From an uncultured Collinsella sp. (GTDB taxonomy: Bacteria > Actinomycetota > Coriobacteriia > Coriobacteriales > Coriobacteriaceae): a stretch of 64,000 bases of DNA. The notes beneath the pieces were generated by a model. The model had not been told where the DNA came from. It saw only the letters and a list, made by a program, of their open reading frames with translations, and searched no databases. The position numbers were made by a program, and so were the translations under genes. Numbering within the stretch: position 1 is the stretch's first letter; each line of letters begins with the position of its first letter. Of the stretch, positions 24,313-31,896 are shown one piece after another. The DNA is taken from assembly GCA_934668875.1 (NCBI GenBank), contig CAKUON010000008.1, positions 71,888-135,887 on the forward strand. The letters are read 5' to 3'.

Positions 24313-27030
24313 ATGGACACCGTCAGCAATTACACCGAAACGCTCGAAAAGACCGTCCGTGACCTTCTCGAGCGTCAGGATGATCTGATTAGGACGGCCT
24401 TTACCGACCAGCTCACCGGACTTGGCAACCGCGGCGGCTTTACCCGTTCCCTAGAGGAAATCTGGGAGCAGGAACTGCCCGTGACCATGGCGTTTATCGA
24501 CATCGATAACCTTAAGCACTGCAACGACGTCTTCGGGCATGACAAGGGCAACCGCTATATCTTGCAGGTAAGCCTCTATCTCAAGCTGTATATGAAGGTG
24601 GACGAGGCGGCGTTTCGCATAGGCGGCGACGAGTTTGCCATCCTGTCTACGATTGCGACCGAGGACGACCTCGCCGAGCGCCTGGAACACTGCCGAACGG
24701 TCCTACTCAAAAACAACGATTCCGAGATGCCTCACTCGTTTAGCTACGGAGTGTCGCACGCCGACCCCGCCCTGGGTGAAGTCTCCAATCGCATGACACT
24801 CGATGCCGACCATCGCATGTACGACTACAAGCTACGCCATGCCATGCATCTTGATCGACGCAATATCGCGCAAGTCCACACCGACGACTTCGAAATAAGC
24901 GATCGCGTTTTTGACGCCTTTTCGATGCTCAACGAAGGCCGTTATTGCTTTATCGAGAACTTGGACAAACATCGCACCCTTTGGTCACAAGGTGCCCTGC
25001 GCGATCTCGGTCTTCCTTCTGAGCATGTAGACAACTGCCACGATTACTGGAAAACGCGCGTCCACCCCGATGACCTTGAGGCCTACATCAACGACATCGA
25101 CCAAATCTATAATGGCTCCAAACACCGCCGCGTCATGCAGTACCGCATGCGCAATGCCGCGGGCGACTACGTCCTCTGCCGCGCTCGCGGGTTTCGCATC
25201 GACGGTGACGGAAATACCCCCTCGCTCTATGTCGGCGAACTTGTTAACCACTCACTCGCCGAGACCGTCGACGCCGCCACGGGCCTCGGAACGCAGCGTA
25301 TGCTGATCAACGCTATCGATGCCTGCCGTCGCGACCGTTGCGAGACGGGGCTTATAGCGGTCCGCGTTTGTGGCACGGCAAAGTTCAACGAGCTCTACGG
25401 GGCCGAGGCTGTCGACAACATGCTCGCCGAATACGCAGGTCGCATGTTATCGATCACCCGCGGCAGAAGTCGCGTCTTCCGCTCGCGAAACGCCCAATTC
25501 GTCGTGCTCAGCAACGATCTGGACCACGAGGCATTCGAGCAACTGACCCATCATCTTAAAGAGGCCGTTTTCGCTCCTGTTCGAATCGCGAACGACACCA
25601 TTACCCCCGTCTGTCTTGTCGTCCCGGCCTTTTACGAGCGCTTAATCAATCAAGCGACCGCTGTTTTAGGCGAACTCGACCGTCGTCTTCGCGCCGCCGG
25701 CGGGCTTGCCCCCAACGACAGCCTCCCCATACCCGAGATTGAGCGTAAAAGCGCCGTCGCCGAACGCATCGATACGCTCACGGGCCTCTATCGACCCAGC
25801 GAGTTTATGCGGCGTGCCAACGCATTTCTGAGGACAGGGCGCGACGGCGCTTGGTGTATCGCCACCGTCGACATGGGTCATATGCGACTGTTTAACGAAT
25901 GGCACGGACAGGCCGAGGGCGACCGCGTGCTCGCCGATGTGGGCACGGTCCTCAAAGACATCGAGAATGCCGAGATGGGCGTCGCAGGATACTGGGGCCA
26001 AGACGACTTTTGCATTCTCATCCCCTTTGAGCACGACACCGTCCATCAAATCTATAACCGCGTTCGCGCCGCCGTGGCCAAGCATGATGACGGCGTGGGT
26101 TTCTGGCCGTCCATGGGCGTTTGCCCCATCGACCCCAACGAGGAAATCACCATCGACGCGCAGGCCAAGGCCATGTTTACCAATCGGCGCGCAAAAAACG
26201 ACTTTAAGGAGCGCGTCGCCATTTTCCGCCCCGAGGAGTACGAGCGCGAAACCGCGTTCCACCGCACGCTGACCGAATTCCAGTATGCGTTCTCAAACGG
26301 CCGCATTACCTACTACCTGCAGCCCCAGGTCGACATGGAAACTGGCGAGATCGTTGGCGCCGAGGCGCTCACGCGCTGGATTGGCAAGGACGGTTCCCTC
26401 ATTTCGCCTGTAACGTTTATCCCCGCACTCGAGGAAAGCGGCTTTGTAGTGACGCTCGACAAGTACATTTGGCAGGGCGTCGCCTCGTGGCTGCGCGAGC
26501 GCATCGACCGGGGGCTTCGCGTGGTTCCGATCTCGCTCAATGTGTCGCGCGTGGATATCCTTGCCTGCGACGTTGCCGAACATATGGGAGCACTTGCCGC
26601 CCAATACAACCTACCGCCCGAACTCATGCGCATCGAGATCACCGAGACAGCCTATACGGGAGAATCCGAGGCCGTGGATAAACTGACTGCCGACCTGCAC
26701 ACCCGCGGCTTCTCAACCTATATGGACGACTTTGGCACCGGCCAGTCCACGCTCGCGATGCTCAAGAACGTCAACGTCGACGTTATCAAGCTCGACCGCA
26801 CGTTTGTTCCCGCCGACGGAGATCAAGGCCGCAGCGCGCAAATCATTACATCAATGCTCGATATGGCGCAGTCGCTCCATCTGCCCGTTGTGGTCGAAGG
26901 CGTCGAGACAAATGAGCAGGCGAACATGCTACGACAGATGGGCGCCCGCTACGCTCAGGGCTTCCTCTACTACCGCCCCATGCCGGCGAATGATTTTGAG
27001 GCATTGCTCGATGGTGGCAATAACAACTGA
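24313..27030 (+). CDS. Multi-domain c-di-GMP protein: GGDEF, PAS-like, two degenerate GGDEF, EAL
   Basis: The 905-residue soluble protein starts with a short coiled segment, then a GGDEF domain with intact GGDEF at 104-108, a PAS-like module (about 205-315, with VHPDDLEAY), a degenerate GGDEF-like module (about 322-430), another degenerate one (about 487-640, GQDDF at 562-566), and an EAL domain (655-900). EAL motifs are complete: EALTRW at 684, ITETAY, MDDFGTGQS, KLDRTF, EGVET and QGF. It may both make and break cyclic di-GMP, or the GGDEF part may regulate the EAL part. No membrane segment is present. The start is uncertain because the ribosome binding site is weak. The next gene shares its first half. 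Confidence 0.85.
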   Translation: MDTVSNYTETLEKTVRDLLERQDDLIRTAFTDQLTGLGNRGGFTRSLEEIWEQELPVTMAFIDIDNLKHCNDVFGHDKGNRYILQVSLYLKLYMKVDEAAFRIGGDEFAILSTIATEDDLAERLEHCRTVLLKNNDSEMPHSFSYGVSHADPALGEVSNRMTLDADHRMYDYKLRHAMHLDRRNIAQVHTDDFEISDRVFDAFSMLNEGRYCFIENLDKHRTLWSQGALRDLGLPSEHVDNCHDYWKTRVHPDDLEAYINDIDQIYNGSKHRRVMQYRMRNAAGDYVLCRARGFRIDGDGNTPSLYVGELVNHSLAETVDAATGLGTQRMLINAIDACRRDRCETGLIAVRVCGTAKFNELYGAEAVDNMLAEYAGRMLSITRGRSRVFRSRNAQFVVLSNDLDHEAFEQLTHHLKEAVFAPVRIANDTITPVCLVVPAFYERLINQATAVLGELDRRLRAAGGLAPNDSLPIPEIERKSAVAERIDTLTGLYRPSEFMRRANAFLRTGRDGAWCIATVDMGHMRLFNEWHGQAEGDRVLADVGTVLKDIENAEMGVAGYWGQDDFCILIPFEHDTVHQIYNRVRAAVAKHDDGVGFWPSMGVCPIDPNEEITIDAQAKAMFTNRRAKNDFKERVAIFRPEEYERETAFHRTLTEFQYAFSNGRITYYLQPQVDMETGEIVGAEALTRWIGKDGSLISPVTFIPALEESGFVVTLDKYIWQGVASWLRERIDRGLRVVPISLNVSRVDILACDVAEHMGALAAQYNLPPELMRIEITETAYTGESEAVDKLTADLHTRGFSTYMDDFGTGQSTLAMLKNVNVDVIKLDRTFVPADGDQGRSAQIITSMLDMAQSLHLPVVVEGVETNEQANMLRQMGARYAQGFLYYRPMPANDFEALLDGGNNN

Positions 27031-27088
27031 TACGCTCGCGCGCAAAACGCCACCGTCGAAGGGAGCATTTGTCTCCATTAGCTAACTT

Positions 27089-27119
27089 ATATCCCCAATT
27101 CAAACCGAATTGGGGATAT
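27089..27119. terminator. Perfect 13-bp hairpin between the two GGDEF genes
   Basis: ATATCCCCAATTC (27089-27101) pairs with GAATTGGGGATAT (27107-27119) around AAACC. It probably separates the two transcripts, although no strong U-tract follows. Confidence 0.5.
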
Positions 27120-27157
27120 GATACAAACCGTTGTTCTGCCCAAGGAGGTTATTCATC

Positions 27158-28687
27158 ATGAACGAGTCATACCGCTTGGGCGAGCAATCGATTATTGCCT
27201 ATCTTCAGCGACTTGCGAATGGTGTCTCGACCGCCGAACTCGATGTTTCCGCGCTGCCTGCTGAGCTACGCGCCGTTGGTGAGCAACTGCAAAAGACGCA
27301 TGCCATCCTGCAACAAGAGCGCCAGCTGCTTGAGTGCAACGCCTATATCGATCCGCTCACCAACTTGGGCAACCGCGGCGGACTCGACCGTCACGTCGAG
27401 CAGCTCTGGCGCAAAGGCGACCCCTTCACCTGCGCCTATATTGACATCGACCATCTCAAGCATTGCAATGATAAGTTTGGCCACGCCGAAGGCAATCGCT
27501 ATATTCTGAGCATCTGCCGTACGCTCTCCGAAACCATAGAACACGATGAGATGCTGTTCCGTATCGGTGGAGACGAGTTTGTACTCGTGTCCCCCACGGC
27601 AAGCGAAGCTGAGCTCGAGCAGCGTATGGAACAGGCCCGTGCCGATCTAATCGAAGCAACCTCCGGCGGCAAAGCGCCCATGATCGCTAGCTTTAGCTTT
27701 GGCTGCTCGCGCGTCGACCCGCTTGCCGGCGACACGCGTCGCCAGATGACGATGGATGCCGACCGCAAGATGTATCGTTATAAGCTTATGCATCGTGTGC
27801 AGCAGCCGAAAGACAATGGCGCGCCGCAACACCCAATTGCCGAGCAGCTTCCGTGCAACGACCGGGTGTTCCAAGCGATCTCCATGAGCTCCGAGACGCG
27901 CTATCCGTTCATCATCAATCTCGATACGGGCGAATCGCAATGGTCGGTTAATGCCGTACGCGATTTTGACTTGCCCTCCCAGCATCCCTACAACTCACTC
28001 GACTTGTGGCTTGCCCGCGTTCACCCCGAGGACCGCGACAACGTACGCGCCGAGCTCGATATGGTGATAAACGGTACGTGGCACTTCCACTACATGCAGT
28101 ATCGCGTGATGGATGCCACCGAAGCATACGTGCTTTGCGACTGCACGGGCTACCGCTTGGACGGCACCGATACCGAGCCCAACATGTACGTGGGCATGAT
28201 TATCAACCGCAGCTTGGCAGATACGACCGATTCCGTGACCGGCACGGGCGACATCCACGCCCTGGTCAACGCCATTGGCGAAATGCGTCGCGTCGCGCGC
28301 AAGGCGGGCTTGGTCGCCATTAAAATCGACGATATCGCTCAGGTCAATGCCCGCTTTGGATTCGATGCAGGCGACCGCGTGCTCGCCGAAAGCGCCGCCT
28401 GCCTCATGGATTGTTCGCGCGGCAAGGGCCGCCTGTTCCGCTCAACAGGACCGACATTCGTGGCGCTTTTCGACGACCTTGATCCCGAAGAGACCAACGC
28501 GATTGCAGAGGAGATCGAGCGGTTCCTGGGTTCGCCTGTGCTCATCGGATCACTTGAATACCAGCCGCCCATTCGCGTGGCTACGCTTCATCTGGACGCC
28601 GTCGACCGACAGCCCGTTTCCATTTTGAATGAACTCAAAGCGCTGCTTAAAGAGGCGCCGCAAGTACCGGGCACCAAGCTGGACTAG
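27158..28687 (+). CDS. GGDEF / PAS-like / degenerate GGDEF signalling protein
   Basis: The 509-residue protein has an N-terminal helix, a GGDEF domain with intact GGDEF at 137-141 and the YIDIDHLKHCNDKFGH metal region, a PAS-like module (VHPEDRDNV), and a degenerate GGDEF-like C-terminal module. The order matches the first half of the preceding protein, including the stretch ending MYVG-x-x-x-N-x-SLA-T, so the pair arose by duplication and differ by the added third module and EAL domain. AAGGAGG precedes the ATG at 27158. Diguanylate cyclase activity is likely. Confidence 0.85.
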   Translation: MNESYRLGEQSIIAYLQRLANGVSTAELDVSALPAELRAVGEQLQKTHAILQQERQLLECNAYIDPLTNLGNRGGLDRHVEQLWRKGDPFTCAYIDIDHLKHCNDKFGHAEGNRYILSICRTLSETIEHDEMLFRIGGDEFVLVSPTASEAELEQRMEQARADLIEATSGGKAPMIASFSFGCSRVDPLAGDTRRQMTMDADRKMYRYKLMHRVQQPKDNGAPQHPIAEQLPCNDRVFQAISMSSETRYPFIINLDTGESQWSVNAVRDFDLPSQHPYNSLDLWLARVHPEDRDNVRAELDMVINGTWHFHYMQYRVMDATEAYVLCDCTGYRLDGTDTEPNMYVGMIINRSLADTTDSVTGTGDIHALVNAIGEMRRVARKAGLVAIKIDDIAQVNARFGFDAGDRVLAESAACLMDCSRGKGRLFRSTGPTFVALFDDLDPEETNAIAEEIERFLGSPVLIGSLEYQPPIRVATLHLDAVDRQPVSILNELKALLKEAPQVPGTKLD

Positions 28688-28798
28688 CACCACGGGGCGC
28701 GATGTGAAACACAAACCGTTTCGCACCGCGCCCCACGCCATCTGCCCTCTCGTGCGATAATCCTCCGCAGAAGTCACCAAAAGCAGAGGGAGTTTGTG

Positions 28799-29422
28799 AT
28801 GAAGGTTCTTTTAGTCAATGGCAGCCCCAAGGCAAACGGCAACACCGCCCGCGCACTCGCCGAGGTCGCCGAGCAACTCAACGCCGAGGGCATTGATACC
28901 GAGGTGTTTCAGCTGGGCGCCAAGCCCATCCGCGATTGCATCGGTTGCGGCCAGTGCGGCAAGCTTGGCGGTCGATGCACCTTTGATGACGACGTGGTGA
29001 ACGAGCTCATTGCCGCCGCCGAGCAGGCCGACGGCTTTGTCTTTGGCTCCCCCGTCTACTACGCACACCCCAGCGGCCGCATCCTCTCGGCCCTCGACCG
29101 CGCGTTTTATGCTGGCAGCAAGGCCTTTGCGCACAAGCCGGGCGCCGCTGTCGCCGTTGCCCGCCGCGGCGGCACGTCGACCACGTTCGATGTACTCAAC
29201 AAGTACTTCACCATCAACCAGATGCCCGTGGTCGCCTCCACGTACTGGAACAACGTCTTTGGCGCCATGCCGGGCGAGGCTGCCCAGGACGCCGAGGGCC
29301 TTGCTACCATGCGAAACATCGGTAAAAACATGGCATGGCTCCTGCGTTGCATCGAGGCAGGACAGGCCACCGGCATCGAAGCCCCCGAAGCCGATCGCGC
29401 CCGCACCAACTTCATTCGATAA
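28799..29422 (+). CDS. Flavodoxin-like NAD(P)H-dependent FMN reductase family protein
   Basis: The 207-residue protein begins KVLLVNGSPKANGNTARAL, the FMN phosphate-binding loop of the NADPH-dependent FMN reductase family. It also has the CIGCGQC cysteine cluster found in iron-sulfur flavoprotein-like members, and FGSPVYYAHPSG. It probably reduces quinones or other small molecules. I chose the ATG at 28799 with AGAGGGAG six bases upstream; a GTG directly before it is less likely. Confidence 0.85.
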   Translation: MKVLLVNGSPKANGNTARALAEVAEQLNAEGIDTEVFQLGAKPIRDCIGCGQCGKLGGRCTFDDDVVNELIAAAEQADGFVFGSPVYYAHPSGRILSALDRAFYAGSKAFAHKPGAAVAVARRGGTSTTFDVLNKYFTINQMPVVASTYWNNVFGAMPGEAAQDAEGLATMRNIGKNMAWLLRCIEAGQATGIEAPEADRARTNFIR

Positions 29423-29428
29423 GTCCAG

Positions 29429-29598
29429 CGGTGGTCACCTCGAAGTTCTATCAATGTCAGCGAAAAGCCAGCTGATGAGGCAAGGTGCCTTGAAAGAGGA
29501 GGGCGCTGGGCTTTTGCCCGCGCCCGACGATTGAAAGGCAGATTGCCCATCAGATGGCTTTGCAGCGTCGAGGTGACCGCCGTTCGTTAGAACGGCGG
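29429..29598 (+). ncRNA. Candidate structured leader RNA with alternative stems
   Basis: An outer stem pairs 29429-29443 with 29568-29582 (15 pairs including one G-U). Inside, 29464-29470 pairs with 29555-29561, 29472-29477 with 29548-29553 and 29479-29483 with 29543-29547. Further in, TGCCTT (29486-29491) pairs with AAGGCA (29535-29540), and a GC-rich apical hairpin spans 29501-29525. A separate perfect 9-bp hairpin (29577-29585 with 29590-29598) overlaps the right arm of the outer stem and covers GGCGGA, the likely ribosome binding site of the ArsC-like gene at 29608. This is the architecture of a riboswitch or RNA regulator. I cannot name the class. Confidence 0.55.
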
Positions 29599-29607
29599 AA
29601 CATAGAT

Positions 29608-29949
29608 ATGAACGTGCAAATTTTTGGCACCAAGAAGTCCTTCGACACCAAGAAGGCGCAGCGTTATTTTAAGGAGCGCCGCATTAAGGTGCAGTTTATT
29701 GACCTTAAGGAAAAGGAGATGAGCAAAGGCGAGCTCACGAGCGTGATGCAGGCGGTTGGCGGCATCGACAAGCTGCTCAATCCCAAGGCCAAGGACGAGG
29801 AGACGCTCGCGCTCATCCAGCACCTCACCCCTAGCCAGCGCTTCGGCAAGTTGCTCGAGAACCAGCAGGTTCTAGCCGAGCCCATCGTGCGCAACGGCAA
29901 AAAGGCTACCGTCGGTTATTGCCCCGATGTATGGGGAGCCTGGGAGTAG
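29608..29949 (+). CDS. ArsC/Spx-family protein lacking the usual Cys
   Basis: The 113-residue protein has the ArsC/Spx thioredoxin-like fold pattern: QIFGTKKSFDTKKAQRYF at the N-terminus, then RIKVQFIDLKEKEMSKGEL, and a C-terminal GYCPDVWG. In relatives the residue before F-D-T is the reactive cysteine; here it is Ser (codon TCC). One Cys remains near the C-terminus. Arsenate reduction is therefore doubtful. The likely ribosome binding site GGCGGA lies inside the hairpin of the upstream structured RNA. It may be a redox or regulatory relative. Confidence 0.8.
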   Translation: MNVQIFGTKKSFDTKKAQRYFKERRIKVQFIDLKEKEMSKGELTSVMQAVGGIDKLLNPKAKDEETLALIQHLTPSQRFGKLLENQQVLAEPIVRNGKKATVGYCPDVWGAWE

Positions 29950-30035
29950 CCTGTGTTATTTGCCGGCGCGTGGGTATAAGAGCAGGCGTTTGGCATAAGA
30001 TTCAACTGTAAGCCATGTCTAACAAAGGAGGGCAC

Positions 30036-31166
30036 ATGCCCAACAAACCCGTGAAGATTATCATGCTTACCGGATACCTCGGTGCCGGCAAGACCACGCT
30101 GCTCAACCACATCCTCGCTAACGACGGCGGCATCCGCGCCGCCGTGATCGTCAACGATATCGGCGAGATCAACGTTGACGCCAGCCTCATCGCCGACGGC
30201 GGCCTTTCCGAGACCGACGACCTCATCCCGCTCACCAACGGCTGCATCTGCTGCACGCTTTCGGATGACCTTGCCAACCAGCTGCAGGGCATCGCCGATT
30301 CGGGCAACTTCGATTACATCATCATCGAGGCCTCGGGTATTTGCGAGCCCATCCCCATCGCCTACACCATCTCGAGCTTCTGCGACGAGGCCAAGGTGGG
30401 CGGCGAGCCCAAGCTTGCGCTCGACAACATCGTGGCTGTGGTCGACTGCGCCCGCATGTACGACGAGTTCAACGGCGGCCGCGACCTGCTGGCAGAGGAT
30501 ATCGACGAGGACGACATCGAAAGCCTGCTCATCCAGCAGATCGAGTTCTGCTCCACGCTGATCCTCAACAAGACCGATACCGTGACGCCTGAGCAGATCG
30601 CCGAGCTCAAGGCCATCGTGCGCAGCCTGCAGAAGGACGCCGTGATCGTCGAGGCCCAAAACGGCGAGGTCCCCATGGAGGAACTGCTCGATACCGACCG
30701 CTTCGACTTTATGCGCGCCTACAACTCCGCCGCCTGGATCGAGGCCATGGAGCACCCCGAGGAGCACGACGACCCCGAGGTGCTCGAATACGACATCGAG
30801 ACCTTTGTGTACTCGCGCCGCAAGCCGTTTGACCTGCAGAAGTTCACCGATTTTGTTGAGCAAGAGTGGCCCGACGAGGTCATCCGCGTCAAGGGCCCGC
30901 TGTGGCAGGCCAGCAATCCGGACATGTGCTACATGTTTGAGCAGGCCGGCCACCAGATGCGCCTGATGGAGAACGGTCTGTTCGTTGACTCCGCGCCCGA
31001 GGGCGAGAAGCAGAAGATCATCGACGAGAACCCCGAGATCATGCAGATTTGGGACGACGAGACGGGCGACCGCATGACGAGCCTGTGCATCATCGGCCGT
31101 CACATGGACAAGGATGCGCTCATCGCCTCCCTCGATGCCTGCCTGACCGACTGGCACCGCGCCTAG
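30036..31166 (+). CDS. CobW/G3E-family metal-linked GTPase
   Basis: The 376-residue protein has Walker A GYLGAGKTT, the metal-binding GCICCTL motif (CxCC), the base-recognition NKTD and a CobW C-terminal domain. G3E GTPases insert or deliver metals such as zinc, cobalt or nickel. AAAGGAGG stands just before the ATG at 30036. A long acidic stretch around residues 240-262 (EHPEEHDDPEVLEYD) might bind metal. No Zur box or metal enzyme gene is adjacent, so the metal is unknown. Confidence 0.88.
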   Translation: MPNKPVKIIMLTGYLGAGKTTLLNHILANDGGIRAAVIVNDIGEINVDASLIADGGLSETDDLIPLTNGCICCTLSDDLANQLQGIADSGNFDYIIIEASGICEPIPIAYTISSFCDEAKVGGEPKLALDNIVAVVDCARMYDEFNGGRDLLAEDIDEDDIESLLIQQIEFCSTLILNKTDTVTPEQIAELKAIVRSLQKDAVIVEAQNGEVPMEELLDTDRFDFMRAYNSAAWIEAMEHPEEHDDPEVLEYDIETFVYSRRKPFDLQKFTDFVEQEWPDEVIRVKGPLWQASNPDMCYMFEQAGHQMRLMENGLFVDSAPEGEKQKIIDENPEIMQIWDDETGDRMTSLCIIGRHMDKDALIASLDACLTDWHRA

Positions 31167-31206
31167 GTTTATCCAAGCGGGCATTTTTCCGCCTACGTAA
31201 CCGCCA

Positions 31207-31246
31207 AACCACCACGAAGGTGCCTGTCCCCTTCGTGGTGGTTTTT
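31207..31246 (+). repeat. GTCCC-core palindrome, ACCACCACGAAGG arms, probable terminator
   Basis: AACCACCACGAAGG (31207-31220) pairs perfectly with CCTTCGTGGTGGTT (31230-31243) around TGCCTGTCC, followed by TTT. It lies between the CobW gene and trmL and probably ends the CobW transcript. Confidence 0.8.
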
Positions 31247-31267
31247 CGTTCTGAGCCAAGGAGATTC

Positions 31268-31867
31268 ATGTTCAACATTGTGCTGTATGCGCCCGAGATT
31301 CCGGCCAATACGGGCAATATCGGCCGTACCTGCGTGGTCACCGGCGCCCGCCTACATCTGGTGGAGCCGCTGGGCTTTTCGCTCGATGACAAGACGGTAC
31401 GTCGCGCCGGCCTGGGCTACTGGCAAAACTTGGACGTGACGACCTATGTCGGCTGGAAGGATTTCCTTGTGCGCAACGACCTCTCCCCTGCCGACGAGCG
31501 CCTACATCTGCTGACCAAAAAGGCACGCCGCACCTATGCGCAAAGTACCTACCGCGACGGCGACTACTTGGTCTTTGGCAGCGAGAGCTCGGGCATTCCC
31601 GAGCCGCTGCTTGCCGCGGCGCCCGAGCGCTGCGAGCGCATCCCCATGCTGCGCGATTGCGACTCACTCGATAACGCCGAGGCTTGGGAAGCCCACGAGG
31701 AATCGCTGGGACATACTGAGGACAGCCACGAGGCCATCCTTCAACAGGATATCTGCGGCAACTTCGTCGACCCGGACGACTACCGCATCAGCGCACTCAA
31801 CCTCTCCAACAGCGCTGCTATCGTCCTCTACGAGGCCATGCGCCAAACAGGCTTTCCGGGAATGTGA
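31268..31867 (+). CDS. trmL: TrmL-like tRNA (cytidine/uridine-34-2'-O)-methyltransferase with insertion
   Basis: The 199-residue SPOUT methyltransferase has APEIPANTGNIGRTC at the start, FGSESSGIPE (AdoMet knot) and LNLSNSAAIVLYEAMRQ at the end, as in TrmL, which methylates the ribose at the wobble base of certain leucine tRNAs. Usual members have about 155 residues. The extra length is an acidic insertion at about residues 130-174, between IPM and ISALNLSNS, within the knot region. The ATG at 31268 has AAGGAG upstream. Confidence 0.88.
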   Translation: MFNIVLYAPEIPANTGNIGRTCVVTGARLHLVEPLGFSLDDKTVRRAGLGYWQNLDVTTYVGWKDFLVRNDLSPADERLHLLTKKARRTYAQSTYRDGDYLVFGSESSGIPEPLLAAAPERCERIPMLRDCDSLDNAEAWEAHEESLGHTEDSHEAILQQDICGNFVDPDDYRISALNLSNSAAIVLYEAMRQTGFPGM

Positions 31868-31893
31868 CCAAGGAACTGTCCCTTTGTCACATT
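31861..31893 (+). repeat. GTCCC-core palindrome, AATGTGACAAA arms (copy 1)
   Basis: The arms AATGTGACCAAGG and CCTTTGTCACATT flank a core that reads AACTGT. The element overlaps the stop of trmL and ends three bases before the stop of the convergent UvrA-like gene. Confidence 0.75.
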
Positions 31894-31896
31894 CGG

